Origin: Culex pipiens pallens
Lineage: Eukaryota > Arthropoda > Insecta > Diptera > Culicidae
Assembly: GCF_016801865.2 (NCBI RefSeq)
Contig: NC_068938.1
Location: 28,346,240 to 28,410,239, forward strand
Direction of reading: 5' to 3'
DNA length: 64,000 bases
Shown: positions 45,801 through 56,359 of the stretch, piece by piece
Layout of the letters: every line of letters starts with the position of its first letter
Position numbering within the stretch: position 1 is the stretch's first letter
The notes under the pieces: generated by a model
What the model was told of the DNA's origin: nothing
Database searches by the model: none
Seen by the model: only the letters and a program-made list of their open reading frames with translations
Position numbers and translations under genes: made by a program

Positions 45801-48800
45801 TCCAGTGTAGTCCGTATCCATACCTACAACTTTGCCGAAGACACCAAATCGATCAAAAAATTCCTTCAAAAGATACAGATTTTTGAATTTTCATACATCA
45901 TTTTTGTATGGACAGCTGCCGAATTTGTATGGAAAATTATATGGACAAACTAATGATGCAAAATGGCTTCTTTGGGCATACCGAAGGCACCAAAAAAGTT
46001 TCAGTCGGATTAAAAAATACAAAAAAAATCGAATGACCGAAATCCTAGAGAACTGCTCACCACAGAGATATTGAAGATATTAGTTGAAGATCCTTTTTTT
46101 AAATTTTGACATTTTTTTGGTTCAGGTGGAATAAAAACTTGAAACCCAATTTTGTTTTTAGACATTTAGATTGTTTCAGCTTTAAGGTGAAGCCGTTGAT
46201 CATTTTCGAAGAGAATTTATCATCACTATAAAATATTCTGTATTAAATTCAATTTAACGAATTTCAGCACCAAAAGGACTCAGCATGTGCCGGTTGTTGC
46301 CTTCTTGAAGCCACTGAAAGAATTTTTGATCTAAATCAAATGTGCTTCAAAATTTATATAATTTTGTGGCACAGTCATTGACGTCTTAGTTGGCAATCAT
46401 TGATTAATGACGATTTCCATAACTTTACAAGGAATGGGATAATCGTTACCAAAAGGAATCAGCATGTGTAGGGCACTATTCTAAACAACTTGTTGAAAGA
46501 ATTTTGTTAAAATATTGAAAGCGACGCAAAAATTATATCTTTGAACGAAAAATCATGACAATGATGGAAGTCTTCACGTTAAATAATTTAACTGATTCTG
46601 TTTGAAAATAAAATCTTTTTAAAATCATTTTTGAAATTTTGGCTAGGGAAAAATAAACTTGGAATTCAACTTGGTATTTCGTCAGCTGTGTGCTATCTTG
46701 TGACAACGACCATTTAGTACTTTTCGAGAAAATCGATTTTTAAAGTTCGATGATAAATATTTATAAAACTATGAATGGTAGAGCCAAACTTTTTGAAGCA
46801 ATCGGTTCGTATACTATCGCTTAACAAACGCTCCAAGTTTCAACTAATTTGGTTACACCAGTCAAAAGATACAGTAAATTATGTAATCTAAAATCTGAAA
46901 AGCACGTGTCACAAGTGTGTTTCGAAAGTAAAATTGTACAAACTAAAATAGACATAAATCAATAGTTTAGAAAATGTGTATCAACATAAATTTGTGAAAA
47001 ACAAGAAAAAATTTCCACATTTTTCAACACCATGTATGACGTGTCACAAGTGTGCACGATCATTTTGATGATAAATTGGTCCATGTCACAAGTGTGTATT
47101 GCGATATCCGGGAAACGGAAGCGAGTTTCCAAAATCGGGTTAAAGCATCTTGTAGTGTTTGTTAAGTATAGCAAAAAGTCATCATTAACTCATTTTCGAC
47201 CAAAATGGTCTATGTCACAAGATAGCGCACAGCAGACGATTTGTAATAGCATAACCTTTAAATAACATGTCGATCAATTTTTAATGCAAAAAATGGAAAA
47301 AAGAGAAGATGGGGTACATTTTACCACAATCGATTATTACTGCAATAAGTAAATTAACTTGTGATCGAAATTTTAGTTTTTTTTTTGAGTACGTTTCAAA
47401 ATTTTATTTAAATTTATGTATAGCATGATGTTGTAGATGACACCTTTTGACCAATATAGAAACCAAATTTCAAAGTATATCTAATTTCTTTTAGTTTGTG
47501 TAACGTAGAGTATGTTGTCAAATCAAATCAAATAAAGAATCCTTAGGTATTTCAAACATGATAATCGAATTTTTATACTTTAAAATTACCCGTATTCTCT
47601 CTTGGAACAACTTTGAAGTATTTATTTTCAAGAAACTCGCAGTTTGAGTATAATCCGTAAAATATAGTTTTCAATAATGTACAGTTTAGATTAATAATGT
47701 ACAGTTTAAGTTTTTAATATGTAACAATAAAAATACTAAGTTTTCTCCTATAATTTCGAAAGTATGTTGAAGACTTTTTATTTTATATTTTCGTCTTTTG
47801 CTGAAATTTTGCTTGTGAATTTTCTACTTCAAAAAAGCCATCATTATTTTTTTATGCAAGTATCCGTACAATTATGCGAAGCTGGAGTTTTGAATGTCGG
47901 AAATTCTGTATCTTGAGAAGAGATTCTCTGATCAATTTGGTGTCTTCTAGGACTTTAAAAAAATATTTATATGGAAAAAATATCCGATTTTGTTTATTTT
48001 GCATTTTAAACTTCCCATTCCCATTTTTTTTATTTGTACAAAAAAATTTGAAATGTTTTACGAGACTAACAAAAAACATCTTTTGAAGCCATAGTGCGTA
48101 GTGGGACAAAATCTGGTATAGGAGATATGAGTTTTTGAAAAAATCGTGGATCATATCGAAAATCTGGGCAAAACAATGAGTAATGTTTTTTTAAAAGATA
48201 AATCGAATTTGTAATCGAAAAGTACGTAACCAATATTTTGATGAAAAAAATCTTTTCGTTATTTATGCATTTTTGAAATATTTCTTGAAAATAAATTATA
48301 TTTTTCCTGCAATTTTCTCTCTGGATATTTGAAAATCGTGCAAATAAGTTTTTAATACAAAGCCTCACAAGGCATGCGAATCGCTGAAAATGATTTTTTT
48401 AAGTGTCACCCAATTTTTAACTGACTTTTCAATCTCAGAATCTATAGGTCCGTTTTCAATGCTTAAAATAAAACTTTTGTGAAATTTTCTGTTTTCTTGA
48501 TTTCATTTATTTTTCAATATTTCTAATCAAAAGAACAGAAAATGCTGCAACTGCTTTTGTAATTTTAAACAATTAATTCGATTATTTTTTACAGAACTAT
48601 GGAAAATATCTTAAATTAATCCAAGACTAATGCAAATTATAAATCTAGTATTAGTCCCCTCTCCTTTCAAAAACTGCCCCAAAAATCAATGGACTTTATT
48701 CTTTATCGTAAAACTTCGAATGCATTTTCTTGATTTCAAACTAACAAGCTTGTAGGGCGCAGGTCACCAATTTCATTCAAACAATATTTTTATATATATA

Positions 48801-51800
48801 GGGCACTTTTGATCTCTTATCATAATTTGAATTTTTTGACCGCGGATCGACCAAAGTCAAAAAACTTTAAATAAAAGATTTTGTTCAAAAATCATTTCTA
48901 TTTTGCAAGTTTTGGACAGTAGCATAACTGAAACAATGTGTTCAAAGATCTGACTTCAAATTTGATTTTTAACGATTTAGTCGGGGATCGAAAAACTACA
49001 AATTAATTAGAAGAAAGTTATGAAATTTATAGGTGGAACCGTAAAATCAATGTATAACTTGCAATTAACAGTGGGAAACAATTGGGTAAATTAAAAAAAA
49101 CTATTCTGAAATTCCATTCATTGTAATAACCTTAGTTTTAATTTGAAAACTTTTTAGTAAAAAAAAGTCAAGGATCTCCGTTTCTAAACGAAAGTCATTT
49201 CAATATAATTTTTCATGAAAATATTTGATTTTTCAAATTATGAAGCTACTAGTTCCAAAATATGTGATTATTCTTCGTCTGTCACAACAATGTCTAAAGC
49301 TGTTGAAATCATTGCTAAATTTTAATATTTGTATGATGAGCAGTTATATCATTGCGATTGATTCAATCAACTTAATTGCAAAACACACTTTATATAAGTC
49401 GTTCTTAGGCGCCACATCCGAACCATCTCTCTACCTTAGTAAATCGCACCAAAACGCAATTCATCTCATCGTCTGCAACGAAACATACACAATTTATCGC
49501 AATCACAAGGAGGATGTGCAATTGAGCGGAAGTGGCTGTGCGGAAATTAGAAGCACAATACGAGAATGGAGATCTGGGTCAAACACTCCAGCAGATGATG
49601 ATGCAAGTGGGTTGGAAATTGAAAGTGCAAGTGTTGTGGGTGATGGTATGAATGTGGAGACTACTTGCCAAGCAAGGCTAGTGAACTTTGAAGAATTTGC
49701 TATTTTTTCTAAGTAAGCTGATTGAGTTTTCCAAATTCAATTTTCGTCTCCCTTTGACCGAAGCAACACGTGTGTCAAGTGAGGAAAATTGAATTGCATT
49801 CAAAATAAATCTGATTAAGTTTGAGTGCACCTGAACTCAAAGAGAGTACTCCGTCAGGGGAGATGAAATCTGTTTGCTGTAGAAATAATCTCAATGTAAC
49901 TTTTGTGCTAAATCAACGATGATTTATATGCGACATCTGATTGCTTTTTTGCTTTACTACGCAATTTAGAGTGATAATAGAGCACATTTTTTGGCAAACC
50001 ACGCGTGAGTATAATTTGAACTTCCAAGCAGACCGAGGCCATTGTGTGTCAATTTTGGGTTCTCATGACATCCGTTTGTGTCCATTCGTGGCTTTTTGTA
50101 CTTGTTGGATGGATAAAAAAAAACGCCATCTGACCTGTTCCGGGCAAACATTTACTCTCTGAAGAGTCCCCAAATTCACGAGCATCCTAACAAAGAGAGC
50201 ACCGAAAATTTCTTTGAATTCAAACCCGCTCGAAAAGGTAATCGAGCGTCTTCTTTGACAACTCTGTCAACAAAATCTCCGAGTAGCCTTTTAAATCTCA
50301 TTTATGATTCAGTTAGTTGAGCTTGTTGTGTTGTTCTTGGCACGTGCTGGCCCGGCCTTTCGATGGCAGCCACATTGATTGATTCTGTTGACACAATGGC
50401 TTTTCGCGTGTTGTGCTGAGGAAACGGGTCAAGATTATTACGGGATAATCGAATTAGGGGGACTTGCAAAGCTGAGCGAGAAGCGCGTTAAGTCATGTTA
50501 GGTGTCAAATGGGGACATCGAATTTGACACTTGAGTAATACTTACGCAAAAAGACTTTTCTTTGAATATTTTATTTGAATGAATCTTTGTCCATTCCCAA
50601 TGTTTAAAGACTGATTTAGTTTTTATTTTTTTTAGTTTTTTATTCATGCAAGTCTCAATACAATTATGCGGGTTAATCATACAAAATAGGCATGTCAATA
50701 TTCAAAAATCTGTATATTTTGAAGGGATTTTCTGATAAATTTGGTGTCTTCGGCAACGTTATAGGATATGACCAGTTCCTGATTAATATGTTTTTATTTG
50801 TCACTTAAAGATAAATCCCAAAATCCATGTTTTTCTAATTTTAGATTTTTTTTTAATCTATTGGGGACTAAAAAAAGCATTATTGGCGTTTGGTGGGAAA
50901 AAATGTAGACATAATTTCATGAGAACAGTTGTTTACAATGTTGTCAGAAAAAACACATTTTATTTCAAAATTACGTTTGCAATCTAAAGTGACTTTACAT
51001 AATTTTGGGTAAAGTGCTATGTGATTAACATTTGCAGGTGTTTTTTTAGATACATCTAAGTCGGTGTTTAATACTGGAAAACAGCTTCTTAAATTTTAAT
51101 TTTAAACTTTAAAATAGATATTTCGTAAACTATTGGTTTGATTTGCAATGTAAAAAATGATCTTTCGTTATATATTTATTTTAAATTATTATGGTTCTCA
51201 GCAACAAAAATCCTATCAACAAATTTATTTTTATTTTTTGTGTGCTTCTCGTTTTTATTAAACTGAATTCAGATATTCCGGAAACTTCTAAAAATCCATG
51301 TTTTTTTATTTATTCCTTTAATTTAAAAAAGAAGCGATAAATGTAAACAAAACAATATTTTTAATTATAGAAAATAAGTATTTAAAGAAAAAAAAACAAC
51401 CACGCTATCATTTTAGAATCACATGTCAAAGAATAGTAAGCTTCTTTTTGATATTTTTTTAGTATTATGATACATTTGCTTCGTTTTGTAGCGCGAGAGA
51501 TATTTAAAGTCGATCGATATTCAAAATTCAATATTATAAAAAAAAGAGCATTTAAGATTTATTTTACTGAAAATGTGTTTTTAAAAATATTTAAGAAAAT
51601 TCAAAATTGGTAATTCTATTTGAACTTTGAATTTTATGAATTACCTTAAATCTGAAGGTCACGAAAAAGTCAATAGTTGCTTTACAATTTCTTTAAGAGC
51701 TTTGGAGATGTGGTGTTAAATTTCACAAAGAAAAGTAAAAAATTGGGACTGATGAGCTTATGAAATTCAAACATTTCAATATGTTTGATTTCATTTTTCT

Positions 51801-54800
51801 TTAAAAGCTTTAAGGCTAAGGTCATTTTGATTTCATTTGTCTTCCATAAGTTGTGTTGTCTACGGAACTAGGAGGAGTCATGCTTATATTTATCAGAATC
51901 TTTATTTTATTTAAGGGAAAAATTTAACAACCTAAATTGAAATATGAATAATTTCCATTTAATGAATCCTAGGCACCATTACTTTTCACATGAAAATGTC
52001 ACAAGTTTTGTTGATATACCCTCTACTGCTCAAATTATTATTTTTGGATCATTTTTATTTTTTTCCTTTGTCCAGGAAGTAAAGTTGCTACGAAAAACAC
52101 TCTACTTCTTTGGTTTAATGTCTTTGCTTATTCTTTTTAAAGTATTTTATACGCATTTATCTTGTCTATTTCTTGTTTGACATTGGTAGTTTTAGGCTTA
52201 TTCATGATCTCCGATTATATCTTTAGTTTATCAGCTGGTTTCTTAATTTTTTTGCACCTTTTTTATTTTTAGAGTTTTTTTTTACATTTCTTATATGAAA
52301 CATAAGGTTTCAGTCGCAACAAAGTAAGAGACAACCAAAATTACTACATACTTTTTTACATAAAAAGTATAGGATATTCATTAGAAGTATGACCTCAGAA
52401 AAATATTATTACAGAAGTTGTTCGGTAACTGGGCGTTGTTAAACTGGGCTGCTTTTAACTGGGCGCTCGATAACTGGGCAGTAGCCCAGTTAAAATGTAG
52501 TCAAACGCCAAAAACCAAAACAAACCGAAATGACCGAGGGGTTAATGGATGCAAAAATTATGTTAAGTAAATAAAAAAAACTTTTTTCAAATTTTTATGT
52601 AATTTCAAGTAACAATTAAAGAAATATGAAAATTATGCAATGTAAATAAATTTAATCAACATTTTTTTATATTTCATCATGAAAATAAAATGCATCGGTA
52701 GTCCCCTCGTTATTTTTCGTTCAGCCCAGTTAGCGAGCAGCATTCGGTGCTGGGCTACGTTCTCAGCCCAGTTACCGAACAAGTACTGTATTTTGTTCAA
52801 AACATTGAAAAAGTCACAATAATCACCAAACTCAAGATTTTGTAACACATCATGAGTTACCCTCTATAGTCCTTTTTAAAATTTCAAAATATTGAATCTG
52901 ATATTATTTTTATGTTTTTTAACAGGCGATGACCACGAGGACTCCTTCCCGGAGATCCAGCCCATGGAGGACGACGTCGAGGAGGAGGAGGAAGAAGAGG
53001 ACGAGGACAACGGCAACGAGTTCATCACCATCAACGTGTCCAACGAGCACGGCCAGAGCAAGGAGATCGACCACATCCGGGAAAAGAAGGACATCCCGAA
53101 GCCGCACGTGCACCACCTGGCGGGTCACTACATCGGAAACATTACCCCGCCGAAGCACGACGAACTCAACGATACCGGCCAGAACCATTTGGATGAGGAT
53201 CACCCGTTCCGGAAGTACTCGAAGATCATCTGTCTGTTCATTACGTGGCTGTTGATCATTTCATTCCTGGTGGTAAAGGACGAGAAGGTCGTGCTCGCGA
53301 AGCACCTGTCGGTTCCGGTGGGCAAGATCAGGCCGTACATTTTGAAGGATCTGCCGGACAGTACGCGGGTGAAGTTTACGTTTGAGGGGACGTTCCTTAG
53401 TACGCCGTTTACCAACATTACGGAGAACTATCTGACGTTTTACTTGCAATCGTTGACTTCCACGCTGGACGGAAATGCGAACGAGTCGTACGCGGAGGGT
53501 TCGGTGGCGAACATCAGCGACCCGTGGCACATCCCGATTGTCCATCCGTACCTGTTTGATAGTGCGCCGATTATCAAGAAGCAGCACATGTTCGACATCA
53601 GCGACAGTAACTTTGAGCGGATTCATCAGCAGAGCAGTGCGGTGCGGTTGATGGTCAAGAGCAACGTCCGGGCTAGCGTTCCGATCGCGGTCGAGTACGA
53701 TCAGTCGCCGGTAAATCGGGACATTGGGGTGATCTACGCGGCTTTTGTGCTGATTTTCTTGTACGCGCTGATCATTTGGGAGATTGTGCATCGAACGTTT
53801 GCGGCCGTGATCGCTTCGACGCTGGCAATCTCCATTCTGGCCGCGCTGAACGATCGACCTACGATGGAGGATGTCGTGGGTTGGATCGACGTCGAGACGA
53901 TCCTGTTGCTGTTTTCGATGATGATTCTGGTGGCGATCATGGCCGAGACGGGCATTTTTGACTACCTGGCGGTGTACATCTACAAGGTTTGATGGGTTTC
54001 TTGGGGAGATTTTTGGATCGATCTTGAGATTTCTTTTTATTGTAGATCACCAACGGCAAGATTTGGAATCTCATTCACTGTTTGTGTATTTGTACTACGT
54101 TGATCTCATCCTTCCTGGACAACGTCACAACCGTACTATTGATGGCTCCCATAACTATAAGGTAATTTTCATTTGATCATTTTGATATCATAAGCTCAAT
54201 TCGATACCGTTTGCAGGTTATGTGAAGTGATGGACATGAATCCGGTGCCAGTGTTGATGGCAATCACCGTCCACGCCAACATCGGTGGAACGATGACCCC
54301 GGTCGGAGATCCACCAAACATCATCATTACGTCAAATCAGTACATTTTGAAACACGTAAGATCGCGTCAAAATGACGTCATCTTCTATACTAACATTCCT
54401 CCCCTTTCCCAGGGTGTTACCTTCTTGACGTTCTGCGCCCACATGATGGTCGGCGTGATCATCGTGGTCATCACGACCAACATCCACCTCCGGCTCAAGT
54501 ACAAAAACATCAACAACCTCAGGATGCACGAACCAAAGGACGTGAAGGAGCTGCGACGAAACATCAAGGTTTGGGAGCGGGCCGCCGGCAAGATCCCACC
54601 GTACTCCAAGGATGCCAACATTGTGCGCGAGACGCTCATGAAGAAGGTGCGGCTGCTGCGCCACGAGCTGAAGAAGAAGATGACCAAGGCGTTCGTGCCG
54701 GAAGATCTGTACCGATCGACGCTGGAGGAGCTGCAAAAGGAGCATCCCATTAAGAACAAGGGACTGCTGATCAAGTCCGGAGTGGCGTGCGCCTTCATCA

Positions 54801-55595
54801 TTGCGCTGTTCTTCCTGGAGTCGATACCGGAAGTGCGTCGGCTGTCCTCGGGATGGGCCGCACTGCTCGGAGTGATTCTACTGCTGATCATCGCGGACAA
54901 GTATTTTTTTTCAATATCTAAGGGTTCGTAAACAATAACTCAAACCTAATCTTTCAACAGAAACGACATGGACGCGGTCCTCTCGCGCGTTGAGTGGCCA
55001 ACGCTGCTCTTCTTCGCCGCCATGTTCACCCTCATGGAAGCGGTCGAGCGGATGGGTTTCATCGACTGGATCGGCCACGTGACCGAGACGATGATCCTGG
55101 GCGTATCGGAAGACTTCCGCCTCGCGATGGCCATCATCCTTATCCTCTGGATCTCGGCCCTTACGTCGGCCTTCGTCGACAGCATCCCCGTAACGGCCAT
55201 GATGGTCAAGATCGTGGTGGCGCTGTCGGAGAAATCGTCGCTTGGTCTTCCCCTGCAGCCACTGGTTTGGGCGCTGGCCTTTGGCCCCTGTCTTGGAGGT
55301 GGGTTCCGATTTGGGCTTGCCGGGGTTCATGCACTCACTATCACTCTTGCAGGTAACGGCACGCTGGTTGGAGCCTCCGCTAACGTCATCTGCGCTGGAA
55401 TAGCAGAACAGCACGGCTATCGGTTCAGTTTCATGGACTATTTTAAGTGAGTTCCATAAAAACCAACAAACATAACCTCAAAATCATAACCAACAACATT
55501 TTATTTTTAGACTGGGATTCCCCATCATGTTGGTGAGTGTGATCGTGACGACCGGATATCTGATAATGGCCCACGTGGTGTTTGCCTGGCACTAG
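42819..55595 (+). CDS. OCA2: P protein (OCA2/hoepel family transporter), eight exons, 893 aa
   Basis: Exons: 42819-43179, 52926-53986, 54046-54161, 54217-54355, 54413-54900, 54961-55298, 55353-55446, 55511-55595. All introns are GT-AG and the phases add up to 2682 nt. Order of parts: a cytosolic Ser/Thr-rich and acidic N-terminus (seven Glu at 139-145), first membrane segment about 221-237, a luminal loop with N-glycosylation sites, then the ion-transporter core. Diagnostic blocks: YALIIWEIVHRT and DRPTMEDVVGWIDVET in exon 2, SSFLDNVTTVLL (495-506), NIGGTMTPVGDPPN (534-547), RVEWPTLLFFAAMF in exon 6, and NGTLVGASANVICAGIAEQH across exons 6-7. Human OCA2 is 838 aa. Family members act in melanosomes and related organelles, affecting luminal pH and pigmentation. 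Drosophila has hoe1 and hoe2, and which is orthologous is not resolved. Introns 2-7 are 54-64 bp, while intron 1 is about 9.7 kb. Confidence 0.96.
43326..43408 (+). CDS. Candidate alternative terminal exon of the P gene
   Basis: After the acceptor CGTCCTATAG, the phase matches exon 1 (phase 1). The frame reads AFFSHSLKTQKIIISTTD, then VGVGIVNKV and a stop (TGA 43406-43408). Codon choice is GC-rich at third positions, unlike the intron around it. The only donor-like site (GTGTGA at 43403) leaves a phase that does not fit exon 2. Splicing here would therefore end the protein at about 147 aa, without any membrane domain. Confidence 0.35.
43925..44090. mobile_element. m3bp-type MITE, 166 bp, TSD ATA
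   Basis: Termini GGGACCATCCATAAACCACG and near-complement, long C homopolymers, central GTCCATACAAAAA palindrome. ATA duplicated at 43922-43924 and 44091-44093. Closest relative is 6558-6721. Lies in P-gene intron 1. Confidence 0.93.
44127..46058. mobile_element. Fold-back element FB-A, complete, 1932 bp, TSD ACCA
   Basis: Two arms of about 950 bp are highly similar inverted copies around a short loop at about 45078-45120. Termini are GAGCAATTCTC and GAGAACTGCTC, flanked by ACCA (44123-44126, 46059-46062). Mirror-image frames of 65-84 codons are artefacts. No transposase. In P-gene intron 1. Confidence 0.94.
46100..46680. other. Intronic interval with a short duplication
   Basis: ACCAAAAGGA(C/A)TCAGCATGTG occurs at about 46269 and 46449, followed by related sequence. 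Probably an old tandem or mobile remnant. Confidence 0.4.
46686..47232. mobile_element. CTATCTTGT-family relative, 547 bp, TSD CAG
   Basis: Termini CTGTGTGCTATCTTGTGACA and CTGTGCGCTATCTTGTGACA (opposite strand), with CAG on each flank. GTCACAAGTGTG occurs three times inside (about 46909, 47043, 47087), repeating the subterminal GTCACAAG. Related in its ends to 12753-13249. In P-gene intron 1. Confidence 0.82.
47233..47845. other. AT-rich intronic interval
   Basis: Nothing recognised. Confidence 0.4.
47846..48545. mobile_element. Old FB-A arm fragment
   Basis: Weak but ordered similarity to one FB-A arm: CTGTATCTTGAG, TCTGATCAATTTGGTGTCTTC, CGAATTTGTAATCGAAAAGTACG, AATCTCAGAATCTATAGGTCCG. 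Strongly diverged. Confidence 0.5.
49409..49645 (+). CDS. Candidate 79-residue cassette exon of the P gene
   Basis: In intron 1 an acceptor (GTCGTTCTTAG) and a donor (GGTGATG followed by GTATGA) bound 237 nt, a multiple of three. Both boundaries are in phase 1, the phase of exon 1's end and exon 2's start. The frame carries varied residues (for example IHLIVCNETYTIYRN, EIRSTIREWRSG) and becomes acidic and Ser-rich like the neighbouring N-terminal region. Joining gives ...VVGDG-DDHEDSFPE. The pyrimidine tract is poor, and I know no homologue of this segment. It could also be a chance frame or a decayed insertion. Confidence 0.35.
49650..50500. other. Unique intronic interval
   Basis: More balanced composition than the flanks, no exon with matching phase found. 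Confidence 0.35.
50640..51260. mobile_element. Old FB-A arm fragment
   Basis: Ordered weak similarity to FB-A: CAATACAATTATGCGGG, GATTTTCTGATAAATTTGGTGTCTTCGGC, TTGCAATCTAAAGTGACTTTAC. Confidence 0.5.
51261..52409. other. AT-rich intronic interval
   Basis: Nothing recognised. A 78-codon frame at 51944-52180 has no domain. Confidence 0.4.
52412..52788. mobile_element. TA-flanked MITE, 377 bp, 137 bp before P-gene exon 2
   Basis: CAG-start termini share TTGTTCGGTAACTGGGC in inverted orientation, flanked by TA (52410-52411, 52789-52790). The subterminal regions repeat AACTGGGC / GCCCAGTT several times. Pogo/Tigger-like mobilisation is inferred from the TA target and CAG ends. Confidence 0.85.
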
Positions 55596-56030
55596 ATGCA
55601 CCACAACAGCAGTTGCTAACTATAAATTTGGAGGCATTTAAAAAAACCATCATCGATCTGAAACAAAGCAAAAATAAACACACGAGTGAAGCATAGCTAA
55701 AGCAACGAGTGGTGTAAAGTGACACGCAGTGAGGAACAACCGACAAATTTTTCGGTGTACACGTGGTTTTCAAACAATACCAAAACATCCCTAGGATGAG
55801 CGAGCGAGAGCGAGAGAGCGCGAGTTGTTTGTAGTTATATTGGAAGTAATATATATTCATATATTGATAATGTGCTAATCAGTGTTTTTCTGCTAATTCT
55901 TCTTCTAGTTAGTTTATCCAAAATCACGAAAAAATAAATCAAAAACAATGTTTCTTCTTTGTTTGTAATTCGCATCTATTTGTAACAAGTATGAGATTTT
56001 AGTATGATACGAATAAAGTTATAAAATATG
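55596..56030 (+). terminator. 3' UTR and poly(A) signals of the P gene
   Basis: AATAAA at 55933-55938 and 56012-56017 follow the stop codon. A GAGCGAGAGCGAGAGAGCG tract at about 55803 lies in the UTR. Confidence 0.65.
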
Positions 56031-56359
56031 AGAATCCGTCCCAATTATTTTATTCGAAATTTTCCACCATAAAAATCGAGTTCGTTTGTTTTATTCAATA
56101 AACGATAATTTTGAAAATAACTTCTTAACATTTCGGCAGACGCAAAAATTTTTTTTCACCATTTGTAAGCGAGGCCGTAAAACGCGACTTCTGAAAGGTT
56201 AATTTTCTAGTCATTCTTTAATTACGATATGCCCTACATCATCAAAAATGGTGCTTAAAGGTTCATTACAGCACTCAATAGAGTGCTGAAACAATCAAAT
56301 TTTCAGAACATGTATGTTTTAGTTTTCATGTTGGAAAAACGCGAACGTCAAATAAACTA

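Noticed and set aside
44165..46074. Pair of duplicated small proteins (starting MPKTPNRSKN and MKTVHFIK)
   Set aside because: Identical frames in both arms of a non-coding fold-back. Identity follows from the palindrome, with no homologue known.
53261..53791. 176-codon minus-strand gene opposite the P gene, and similar frames at 54332-55414
   Set aside because: Antisense shadows of GC-rich P-gene exons. The sense strand carries the family motifs.
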